From an uncultured Clostridium sp. (GTDB taxonomy: Bacteria; Bacillota; Clostridia; Lachnospirales; Lachnospiraceae): a stretch of DNA of 27,609 bases. This document shows, in pieces, positions 1-7,307 of this stretch. Positions within the stretch are counted from its first letter, which is position 1, and every line of letters starts with the position of its first letter. The position numbers and the translations under genes are program-made. The stretch spans positions 1 through 27,609 of the forward strand of contig CABVBU010000036.1 in the NCBI GenBank assembly GCA_902496665.1, read 5' to 3'. The notes under the pieces were generated by a model. That model made no database searches, was not told the DNA's origin, and saw nothing but the letters and a program-made list of their open reading frames with translations.

Positions 1-371
1 CAAAGTTAACAACCGCTGAGTTTATCGAAGCTATCAAGGAATTATCCGTATTAGAGTTAAACGAATTAGTAAAGGCTTGTGAGGAAGAGTTCGGTGTATC
101 CGCAGCAGCAGGCGTAGTAGTTGCAGCAGCAGGCGCTGGCGCAGCAGCAGAGGAAGAGAAGACTGAGTTCGACGTTGAGCTTACAGAGGTAGGCCCGAAC
201 AAGGTTAAAGTTATCAAAGTTGTTCGTGAAGTAACAGGTCTTGGCCTCAAGGAAGCTAAGGACGTTGTAGACGGCGCTCCGAAGGTTCTTAAGCAGGGTG
301 CATCCAAAGACGAAGCTAACGACATCAAGACAAAACTTGAGGCTGAAGGCGCTAAGATTACTCTTAAGTAA
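1..371 (+). CDS. rplL: 50S ribosomal protein L7/L12 (5' end cut by window)
   Basis: Forms the L7/L12 stalk of the large ribosomal subunit, which recruits and stimulates the translational GTPases. The frame is read from base 3 to the TAA at 369-371. Only the initiator Met and one base of the second codon appear to be missing, because bases 1-2 (CA) fit a GCA alanine codon before KLTTAEFIEAIKEL. The N-terminal dimerisation helices, the Ala-rich hinge (SAAAGVVVAAAGAGAAAEEE) and the C-terminal domain with KVIKVVREVTGLGLKEAK are all present, giving about 124 residues, which is normal for the family. A strong terminator follows 26 bp after the stop. The usual downstream gene rpoB is not present. 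Confidence 0.97.
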   Translation, partial: KLTTAEFIEAIKELSVLELNELVKACEEEFGVSAAAGVVVAAAGAGAAAEEEKTEFDVELTEVGPNKVKVIKVVREVTGLGLKEAKDVVDGAPKVLKQGASKDEANDIKTKLEAEGAKITLK

Positions 372-397
372 TCAACTTTTATACTTTGAATGTTTTG

Positions 398-430
398 ATC
401 CGCAGGAAGGTGACTTCCTGCGGATTTTTT
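398..430 (+). terminator. Rho-independent terminator of rplL
   Basis: A perfect 12-bp stem (398-409 with 414-425), a GTGA tetraloop and a run of T at 426-430. It should end the ribosomal protein transcript and separate it from the glycan locus. Confidence 0.93.
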
Positions 431-431
431 C

Positions 432-553
432 ATGTAACAGGAAATTCCCTGTTACATAAAACGGCACTGACGTGCCAAAGATGCGCACTCGCGCAAAGAT
501 GTAGATTGTCGCAAGCGACCGCGCGAGGCGCGAGAATGTGCTAAGGCACATTC
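432..553. repeat. Array of six consecutive short hairpins
   Basis: Six inverted repeats in a row with almost no spacer. Arms are 432-441/448-457 (10 bp), 463-467/472-476 (5 bp, TGAC loop), 482-486/491-495 (5 bp, ACTC loop), 508-512/515-519 (5 bp, AA loop), 520-524/528-532 (5 bp, GAG loop) and 534-541/546-553 (8 bp, TAAG loop). T residues at 554-557 follow the last stem. No coding frame was recognised. It resembles modular intergenic repeat elements; a related-looking hairpin with an adjacent CTCGCG lies at 23947-23986. Confidence 0.7.
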
Positions 554-588
554 TTTTCATTTTGGGGCGATTGTAAGTAATTTGGCGG

Positions 589-617
589 TGGAAAGACAGG
601 CGCTTATGTGTTAAAAT
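589..617 (+). promoter_or_regulatory. Candidate sigma-A promoter of the glycan locus
   Basis: TGGAAA at 589-594 and TAAAAT at 612-617 are separated by 17 bp, placing a start near 624, about 65 nt before the SIS isomerase ATG. The -35 is a 4/6 match and the -10 a 5/6 match. It is the only reasonable promoter seen between the rplL terminator and the next gene. Confidence 0.5.
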
Positions 618-689
618 GGATAGCATGAAAATGGCATTGCCTGCCCATTATGCGGATCAATGATCGGGCGGGACAAAAAGGAGAAAGAA

Positions 690-1316
690 ATGATTGAAGA
701 ATTAGTAAAGAGATACCCGGTTCTGGAATCCGTAAAGGGCCAGATTGAGGATGCATACAGGATCCTGGAGACATGCTATGAGAACGGAGGAAAGCTTCTG
801 ATCGCCGGAAACGGCGGAAGTGCCGCAGACTCTGACCATATCGTCGGGGAGCTGATGAAAGGTTTTGTAAAGCGCCGCCCGGTATCCGCGGAACTCGCCG
901 AGGCGTTAAAGCAGGCGGACCCGGAGAGAGGGGAAGAACTGGCAAAAAAGCTTCAGGGCGGGCTCCCGGCCATCGCCCTCACAAACCATGCGGCCCTCTC
1001 CTCCGCATTCGCAAACGATGTGGATGGAATGCTCTCTTACGCACAGCAGTTAAACGGCTACGGAAAATCAGGGGATGTGTTCCTCGGAATCAGCACCTCC
1101 GGAAACTCTGAGAATGTGATGTACGCCGCAGTGACCGCAAAGGCGAAGGGACTTAAAGTGATCGGCCTCACAGGAAAGACAGGCGGAAAGCTCGCGAAGC
1201 TCGCAGATGTCGCTATTATCGTGCCGGAGCAGGAGACCTACAAGATCCAGGAACTCCACCTGCCGATCTACCATGTGCTCTGCCTGATGTTAGAAGATAA
1301 GTTTTATGCGGAATAA
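690..1316 (+). CDS. SIS-domain sugar-phosphate isomerase, GmhA-like
   Basis: A 208-aa single SIS-domain protein of the phosphoheptose isomerase type. GmhA converts sedoheptulose 7-phosphate to D-glycero-D-manno-heptose 7-phosphate. The phosphosugar-binding loop GNGGSAADS is at residues 40-48, the second loop STSGNSENV lies mid-protein, and QELHLPIYH near the C-terminus fits the family's catalytic region. An ATG at 660 is in frame, but GGAG at 680-683 lies 6 nt before the ATG at 690, so 690 is preferred. It is the first gene of the surface-glycan locus, 24 bp before the first membrane glycosyltransferase. No heptose kinase or nucleotidyltransferase is nearby, so the exact substrate is uncertain; another sugar-phosphate is possible. 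Confidence 0.85.
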   Translation: MIEELVKRYPVLESVKGQIEDAYRILETCYENGGKLLIAGNGGSAADSDHIVGELMKGFVKRRPVSAELAEALKQADPERGEELAKKLQGGLPAIALTNHAALSSAFANDVDGMLSYAQQLNGYGKSGDVFLGISTSGNSENVMYAAVTAKAKGLKVIGLTGKTGGKLAKLADVAIIVPEQETYKIQELHLPIYHVLCLMLEDKFYAE

Positions 1317-1340
1317 AAAGACCATGACCTGGGGGGAATT

Positions 1341-3614
1341 ATGAAGAGACGGGAATGGGCCTCGTTAATTATTCTGGCACTGGCGGCGGTACCCGCACTG
1401 TTAGTTGCCATCGGACAGGTGTATGTGACAGGCGTAGACGGGATCAGGCTCAGAAGAACGGAGACCATCGGCCTTCTGGCGGAGATCGTGGTGCTGTTCT
1501 TTTTATACCTGTTCACGATCTGGAAAATTGAATCCAACCGGATCCGGACAGGTGCGGTACTTCTCATCACAGCCGGATTTCTCTGGATCCACCAGGCATT
1601 CACGGCGATGCTCCTGTCCGGCGCATATGTGCTGGTGCTTTTGATGCTCGGCGCACGGATCCGCAGGGGGATGGACCGTGAGCACAGATGGAGGGAGTAC
1701 CATGTGATCACAGGGCTGGCGGACTTCCTTCTTGGAAGTGGATTTATGATATGCCTGTTCTGTCTGGGATCCCTGTTTTTCGGATGTGGGATCACAAGCT
1801 TCCGGTTTCTCACAGTGGTCATCGCTGGACTTCTGGCTGGGTACCGGATGATGGAATTGAGGTCGGCGGGAGATAGCGGAATGCCGTGGAAACGCGTGCC
1901 GCAGAGAACTAGGATCTCCCCGGAGATGTCCATCTGTATCGCGCTCATGTTCGCCATGATCCTTTTGCAGGCAGGACGAATGAATATCTGTGCCGACTAC
2001 GATTCCCTCCATTACGGACTGCGGAATGAGTATGTTCTGGACAACGGCGGCGGAATCTATGAAAATCTCGGAATGGTCAATGTGGTGTACACCTATTCGA
2101 AAGGACTTGAGACACTGCTTTTACCGATCTCCGGGCTGCCGTCCTACGGATTTTTCCTGAGCTTCCAGATTTGGATGACCGTCGGCACTCTGATCGCGGC
2201 GGGCCAGATCGTGGAGCTGTTTGTCGGAAGAAGGCATGCGGTGGGATGTATGACACTTCTCTCCTGCATTCCGGGAATCATGAACATGTCCATCACGGCA
2301 AAGACGGACTCCATGACGGTGTTTATGCAGCTTGTACTGTTGCTGTTTCTTCTGCTCTATATCCGCAGACAGAGGAGCGCGTATTTCGTGCTGGCGGTGG
2401 ACGCCTACCTGATGACGCTTGTGTTAAAGCCAACGGCACTTGTATTTTCAACGGTGGCCGCGGGAACGGCGGGGCTTTATATCCTGCTCACGAGACAGCT
2501 GAAATTCCGGCTGAAGGGAAGTTTTCTTCCTTCCTGTATCTATATGATCCCGATGTGGCTTCTCATCTGGTACCGGACATGGCTGCATACGGGACTTCCG
2601 CTGACATCCGTGTTCAACTCGATCTGGGCGGCCCTCGGATTTACCGTGAGGTACCCGTACCGGTTTGAAAGTCTGCCGTCGAACGGCGGATCACTGATCT
2701 CAATCGAGGGACTGAAGCACATTTTAAAGAGAATTTATGGTGTCCTCATGGCCCCTGTGGGCGAGGACATGGCCCATGTGCGGATCGCCTGGGGCACACC
2801 GCTGCTTCTGCTCTTTCTTCTTCTCGTCTGCCTGCCGGTGCTGGCGGATGTGAAAAGATCGAGGCGGAAAGAGAAAAATACCTTGATCTGCCTGGTCCTG
2901 GTATTTGTGACGAACGGACTCATGAGTCTTGTGGCTCTTTACCTGTTATGGCAGGTGGACGGCAACTATTTCCTGCTCCTCTATGCGCTGTCAGCGATCA
3001 TGGCGGTGATCGTGGTGGGAAAATTAAAGAGCGGTTTCCTGCGCGGGTCCATATTCAGGATGCTGGTACCGTTTATTCTCTTTAATGTGACCATCACGGC
3101 GGTCAGCAACTGGGGCGGAACCCTGGGACTGACACCGGTGAAGTTCATCCACAAGGGATATTATGATCATATGGAAGAGTCCCATGAACTGCTTGCTTTC
3201 TACGGAAATGAGAAGATATGGGATATCCTGGCGGAGAACCCGAGAAACCGCGTCGTCGTATTCGGGGAGCAGCCGGAAATGCTGAGGTTCCCGTGCAGCA
3301 CCCAGAGTTACACGGACATTGAGGGAAGCGGTGGAAACTTTAATCTCTCATCCAGCCCGGAGGCGCTGGCGGACTTCTTTACATTCGCGGGAGTAGATTA
3401 CATCTACCTCGGAAGCGGATACTTAAAGCCTGGAACGGATGGATTCCGGAACGTGACAGGTCTCTTAAAACAGGGGTATCTTACGGATCTCCTGTATGAA
3501 AACGGAAACGGGCTTGCGGTATTCTCGTCTGATCCGAAGAACCTCACCGAGGAGGAGAGTGAGGCGCTTTTAGAGGAGTTTACTGAAAAATACTGGCCCG
3601 GAGAACAGCAGTAA
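1341..3614 (+). CDS. Large multi-pass membrane protein, GT-C glycosyltransferase-like
   Basis: A 757-aa protein with roughly a dozen hydrophobic segments and a soluble C-terminal part of about 140 residues (from about residue 610). After the early membrane segments there is an Asp-Tyr-Asp at residues 219-221 (DYDSLHYGLR). That position is where GT-C/GT39-type enzymes carry acidic catalytic residues in the first large outer loop. Such enzymes transfer sugars from polyprenyl-phosphate donors on the outer face of the membrane. GGGGGG at 1331-1336 gives a strong ribosome binding site. The gene lies between the SIS isomerase and a second membrane protein, only 11 bp upstream of the latter. The fold assignment rests on topology and the acidic motif only; a polymerase or flippase role cannot be excluded. 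Confidence 0.72.
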   Translation: MKRREWASLIILALAAVPALLVAIGQVYVTGVDGIRLRRTETIGLLAEIVVLFFLYLFTIWKIESNRIRTGAVLLITAGFLWIHQAFTAMLLSGAYVLVLLMLGARIRRGMDREHRWREYHVITGLADFLLGSGFMICLFCLGSLFFGCGITSFRFLTVVIAGLLAGYRMMELRSAGDSGMPWKRVPQRTRISPEMSICIALMFAMILLQAGRMNICADYDSLHYGLRNEYVLDNGGGIYENLGMVNVVYTYSKGLETLLLPISGLPSYGFFLSFQIWMTVGTLIAAGQIVELFVGRRHAVGCMTLLSCIPGIMNMSITAKTDSMTVFMQLVLLLFLLLYIRRQRSAYFVLAVDAYLMTLVLKPTALVFSTVAAGTAGLYILLTRQLKFRLKGSFLPSCIYMIPMWLLIWYRTWLHTGLPLTSVFNSIWAALGFTVRYPYRFESLPSNGGSLISIEGLKHILKRIYGVLMAPVGEDMAHVRIAWGTPLLLLFLLLVCLPVLADVKRSRRKEKNTLICLVLVFVTNGLMSLVALYLLWQVDGNYFLLLYALSAIMAVIVVGKLKSGFLRGSIFRMLVPFILFNVTITAVSNWGGTLGLTPVKFIHKGYYDHMEESHELLAFYGNEKIWDILAENPRNRVVVFGEQPEMLRFPCSTQSYTDIEGSGGNFNLSSSPEALADFFTFAGVDYIYLGSGYLKPGTDGFRNVTGLLKQGYLTDLLYENGNGLAVFSSDPKNLTEEESEALLEEFTEKYWPGEQQ

Positions 3615-3625
3615 GGGGATAAGAC

Positions 3626-5587
3626 ATGAATTTACAGGAGAAGATCCTGAAAGTGTGGAAGAGGTGGAGCCCGGAGCTCCTCATCTTTGCGATTTTTCTG
3701 GGATTTGGATTTTGGATCAACCGGGGAGTGGAATTAAAGGGACTTTATATGGATGACCTGTATCTCTGGTCCTGCTACGGGAACCAGTCATTTACGGAGT
3801 ATGTGTTCCCAATGGGCAGCAGCCGCTTCCGCTTCCTGTTTTATCTGGCGTCCTGGCTGGAGCTTTTCTTCATCGGGGGACATGTGGAATGGATGGTTCC
3901 GTTCAACATCATCCTGAATGCGGGAATCGCATACAGCATTTACAGGATGGCGGTGTCATTCAGCGACGGGCGAAGGATCATAAGCTTCGCTGTGGGGATT
4001 CTCTACCTGTCATCCAGAATGGCATATTATCAGATCGGCCAGTTTTACGGGCTGATGGAGAGCCTGGCGTTGTGGGCAGCGTTAGGCATATTGTGGTTTC
4101 TGTACCGGTATGTGAATGAGAAAAAGGCGGGGGCGTTTCTCATGGCGAACGTCCTGTATTTTGCGGTCAGCTTCATCCACGAGAGGTACATGGCACTTCT
4201 GCCTTTACTTTTTCTGGCAGTGGTCCTTGGATTTGGAAAAGGTCTGGCGTCGGAGACTGTGACGGCGGAGCCGGCGGGAAATAGTGAACCGGACCGTGCC
4301 GCGGAGCCGGGACGAAGCCGTGGAAGAGGACAGAGCCGCGGGGCGCAGAATAAGAAAGAGGCGGCAGTCCGCACGGCAGCGGCTGAGGAGAAGGATGGTT
4401 TCCGTCTCCCGAAGCTCCTGCTTTTCGTGATCACGCTTTTCGGGTTTGGCGCGATCCAGATGATCCGCCTTCACACCATCGGAACGCTTTCACCGGCGGG
4501 AACCGGCGGAACCGATGTGGCAGATACCTTCAAGCTTACCGATGCCATCGGACAGGCATTGAACCAGGTGGGATTTGTATTTGGAAGGAACTCTGGACCG
4601 GTTTATCTTTGTATCGAACCGTTTGCGGACAGCCCGGATGGAATCAGAAATCTTATTCTGGCGGCTGAGGCAATTCTGGGTGTCGGCGTTCTGACAGCTG
4701 TGATCGGTATGATCCGGGCGCGGGATGAGATCGTCTGCCATTTAAAGAACGCGGTGCTGTTCCTTGTGTTCATCGCACTCTGTATCGGCAGCTCCAGCGT
4801 GACGATCCGTGTGGAGATGCGCTGGGTCTATGTGGCTTACGCTGCAGCGCTTCTGTTCTTTGCCTACCTGTCACGGGTGATGGGGAAGGCGGGGATCCTG
4901 GTGCTGTTGTACGGCTGTCTGATCTTCCCGGTGGAGACATATTACCGGGACAACTGGGACAACCTGTATCTGTGGGCGCCCCAGAGCCAGTATAATTCCC
5001 TGGCGGAGAAGACATACGGAACATACGGGGACGATATCTTCGACAAGGAGATCTACATCATCGGGAAGGATTTTGAGATCAGTGATTTTAATGCTGAAAC
5101 ATTCCTGAAAGTATATGCAAAAGATAAAACAAATGTTCCGAAGCTCCAGTTTATCGACAGCGACATGGATCTCAAGGAGATTACGGATGACATGGTGATC
5201 CTGTGTGAGGATCCGGAGCACAATGCATACAACGATGTGACGGAGATCGTGAAGAGGCAGAGGTTCGATACGCCCTTCGGCAGCTATTCGGACGGATGGA
5301 TCGATGAGCACGCGAAGATCGTTCTGACAAACGGGGAGAGCAGCAAGCTGACCTTAAAGTGCTATTACCCGGGCAAGCTTACAGGTGGTGAGACCTGTAA
5401 GATCAAGGTGAACGGACGGCAGATGGATGATCTTGTATTTACGGACAACACGATGTATTACGAGATCCCAGCTGCACCGTATCAGAGATTTACCGTGGAA
5501 TTTTCCTGCAACTTCTATGTAAAAGGGGCGAAGGAACACCGCGGGGAGGAAAATCTGGCGATGGTCGTGAAGGTGACAGATCAGTAA
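3626..5587 (+). CDS. Multi-pass membrane protein, GT-C glycosyltransferase-like
   Basis: A 653-aa integral membrane protein. One N-terminal membrane helix (about residues 18-33) is followed by YMDDLYLW with the Asp43-Asp44 pair, which fits the acidic motif in the first outer loop of GT-C enzymes. Many further helices run to about residue 450. A hydrophilic loop of about 55 residues, rich in Ala, Glu, Arg and Gly (about 205-260), interrupts the helices. The C-terminal 180 residues are soluble and beta-rich looking. AAGGGG at 3613-3618 precedes the ATG by 7 nt, overlapping the upstream stop. Probably a lipid-linked-sugar glycosyltransferase of the same glycan pathway; the specific reaction is unknown. 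Confidence 0.7.
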   Translation: MNLQEKILKVWKRWSPELLIFAIFLGFGFWINRGVELKGLYMDDLYLWSCYGNQSFTEYVFPMGSSRFRFLFYLASWLELFFIGGHVEWMVPFNIILNAGIAYSIYRMAVSFSDGRRIISFAVGILYLSSRMAYYQIGQFYGLMESLALWAALGILWFLYRYVNEKKAGAFLMANVLYFAVSFIHERYMALLPLLFLAVVLGFGKGLASETVTAEPAGNSEPDRAAEPGRSRGRGQSRGAQNKKEAAVRTAAAEEKDGFRLPKLLLFVITLFGFGAIQMIRLHTIGTLSPAGTGGTDVADTFKLTDAIGQALNQVGFVFGRNSGPVYLCIEPFADSPDGIRNLILAAEAILGVGVLTAVIGMIRARDEIVCHLKNAVLFLVFIALCIGSSSVTIRVEMRWVYVAYAAALLFFAYLSRVMGKAGILVLLYGCLIFPVETYYRDNWDNLYLWAPQSQYNSLAEKTYGTYGDDIFDKEIYIIGKDFEISDFNAETFLKVYAKDKTNVPKLQFIDSDMDLKEITDDMVILCEDPEHNAYNDVTEIVKRQRFDTPFGSYSDGWIDEHAKIVLTNGESSKLTLKCYYPGKLTGGETCKIKVNGRQMDDLVFTDNTMYYEIPAAPYQRFTVEFSCNFYVKGAKEHRGEENLAMVVKVTDQ

Positions 5588-5595
5588 AAGAGGCA

Positions 5596-5620
5596 GGTCC
5601 GCAGAAATTTTCTGCGGACC
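5596..5620 (+). other. Intra-operon hairpin without U-tract
   Basis: A perfect 10-bp stem (5596-5605 with 5611-5620) with an AATTT loop, 8 bp after the stop of the second membrane protein. No T-run follows on the + strand, so it is more likely a transcript-stability or attenuation hairpin than a full terminator. A second weaker stem, GCAGCC/GGCTGC, lies at about 5658-5680. Confidence 0.55.
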
Positions 5621-5705
5621 GCCGGGAAAGCGCAGGAATGAAGTTTTCTGCAAAAAAGCAGCCGGAGAAGAGAAGGCTGCGACAGTAAAAAGGAGAATCA
5701 GAAGA

Positions 5706-7307
5706 ATGAATGGACAGCAGTGGGCTCCAATGTGCGCGGGCTTTGCCGTTGCTGTGGTCCTGTTCCTTGTGCTTGGGTATTTCCTGAGGAAGAGGGACAT
5801 GACTGCCCATCTTGCTCCCGTAAAGCGGGAACTCAAGAAGGAAAAGCAATGGCTGCGGCGCGGGGAGTATAATGCGGCTATGGTAAAGGGCCGCCAGAAT
5901 CTGGAACTGTTCTTGAAGCTGGTGGCGGAATTTAATGGGATCGAGCTCGACAATTCTGCCCAGGCGATGGCGAACGCCAAGAGCGGTCCGGATGGAAGAG
6001 GACAGCGCGAAACTTACCGGATGAACGGGAGAAAGCGTCAGAGAGTCATGACATTCCAGCAGTTTGGATGGTGGCTCGACGAGAACGGGTATCTGGACCG
6101 GGTCGGAAAGTGGGAACTGAACGAGATCCGCGTGATCGGAAACAAAGCGGTTCATGAGAACTATGTTTCTAAGGAAGATGCCTGGAACCAGTATAATTAT
6201 ATGGAAGATGTTCTGCGGATCGTCGCTGACCGCCACACAAACCGGCGGAAACAGAGAGGACCGGCAGTCAAAAAGAGCCAGGCTGGGTGCCATGGGGCGA
6301 GCGTGAAAAAGACGTCCGGGGCCCAGGTGAAAGGACGCGGACAGGGGCAGTCAAAGAGTTGCCGACAGAGTCAGGCGGAAAAAAGCCAGGCGAAGAACAG
6401 CGGACAGGGGCATGCCCAGAAGCGTGAAGGCGGAAAGCAGACCAGCAGCGGGAAGGCGAGGCCGGACGCAAAGGTAAGCGGCAATCAGAGAGTGGTTCAG
6501 AAGACCGAGGGAAAGAAAACAGCGGAACAGAAAAGCACTGAGAATAAGCAGACATTGAGAAAGCCGCAGAACGGCAGCAATGTGAAGGCAGCTGGAAAGA
6601 ATGAAACGTCGGAGAGAACTCAGCAGAAGAGAGAAGTAAAAACAGCGGTCAATAAAGCCCAGCAGAGCAGGGAAGTAAAGATTGTAGAGAAGACCGCAGA
6701 GAAAGCCCAGCCGGAGAAGCTGAGCTCTTCCGCAAAGAGGCGTCAGAGAAGAAAGCGCGCGAAAGCGGCCAGAGAGGAGGCTGAGGCAGCAGGAATTGTT
6801 CGCGAGACTGCGCCGCAGAGTAAGGCAGCAAAGCCGATAGAAAAGGCAGCAAAGCCGACAGAAAAAACAGCAAAGCCGACAGAAAAAACTGTAAAGCCGA
6901 TAGAAAAAACAGCAAAGCTGACAGAAAAGACGGTAAAGCCGACAGAAAAACGCATTGTGTGTCAGGGAAAAGAGACAGATCGCCAACCGCGCCAGGTACA
7001 GCCTCAGACTTCCATGAGGATCGTGACACTCAGCCAGCCGGCCGGCGGATGGACAGCGGGAACTGATAAGAAAGAGGCAGTGAAGTCAGAAAAGTCAAAG
7101 AAGAACACAGCACCGCAATTGAAGCGGAAGAGTGGAGAAGCGGAAAAGCAGACGCAGGGGAACATTGCAGCAAGGCAGACACAGAATGAAGGCGCAGCGA
7201 ATCCGACAGCGAGACGCCGCCGCAGACCGAGAAGAAGACCGGCAGCGGAACATACAGGAAATAACGTAGAAAGAACCGCAGCGGGCGGAGGAGATCATGA
7301 AGAATAA
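5706..7307 (+). CDS. Membrane-anchored DUF4145-like (HEPN-type) protein with long basic repeat tail
   Basis: A 533-aa protein with three parts. Residues 9-27 form a single membrane helix followed by RKR, so the rest should be cytoplasmic. Residues about 35-175 resemble DUF4145, with RQNLELFLK and the signature RVIGNKAVHE. Residues about 180-533 are low-complexity and dominated by Lys, Gln, Arg, Ser, Thr and Ala. They include a 7-residue unit (consensus KTAKPTE) repeated six times (residues 373-414), and an Arg/Pro-rich block near the end. AGGAG at 5691-5695 precedes the ATG. The last 11 bp overlap the next membrane glycosyltransferase gene, implying translational coupling. Function unknown; a scaffold binding an anionic partner such as nucleic acid or acidic lipid is only an inference from charge. 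Confidence 0.75.
   Translation: MNGQQWAPMCAGFAVAVVLFLVLGYFLRKRDMTAHLAPVKRELKKEKQWLRRGEYNAAMVKGRQNLELFLKLVAEFNGIELDNSAQAMANAKSGPDGRGQRETYRMNGRKRQRVMTFQQFGWWLDENGYLDRVGKWELNEIRVIGNKAVHENYVSKEDAWNQYNYMEDVLRIVADRHTNRRKQRGPAVKKSQAGCHGASVKKTSGAQVKGRGQGQSKSCRQSQAEKSQAKNSGQGHAQKREGGKQTSSGKARPDAKVSGNQRVVQKTEGKKTAEQKSTENKQTLRKPQNGSNVKAAGKNETSERTQQKREVKTAVNKAQQSREVKIVEKTAEKAQPEKLSSSAKRRQRRKRAKAAREEAEAAGIVRETAPQSKAAKPIEKAAKPTEKTAKPTEKTVKPIEKTAKLTEKTVKPTEKRIVCQGKETDRQPRQVQPQTSMRIVTLSQPAGGWTAGTDKKEAVKSEKSKKNTAPQLKRKSGEAEKQTQGNIAARQTQNEGAANPTARRRRRPRRRPAAEHTGNNVERTAAGGGDHEE
6822..6947 (+). repeat. Six tandem 21-bp repeats inside the basic-tail gene
   Basis: Six in-frame 21-bp units encode KAAKPIE, KAAKPTE, KTAKPTE, KTVKPIE, KTAKLTE and KTVKPTE. 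The units are diverged but clearly homologous at DNA level, so copy number may vary by slippage without breaking the frame. Confidence 0.9.

Noticed and set aside
432..553. Hairpin array considered as a CRISPR array
   Set aside because: The stems differ in sequence and length, there are no unique spacers between identical repeats, and no cas genes are present.
660..689. Upstream ATG for the SIS isomerase
   Set aside because: The ribosome binding site at 680-683 fits the ATG at 690, and the extra ten codons are not typical of the family.
6743..6986. Long minus-strand open frames opposite the basic-tail gene
   Set aside because: They are the mirror of the Lys-rich tandem repeats, giving Phe/Leu/Ser repeats, with no ribosome binding site.
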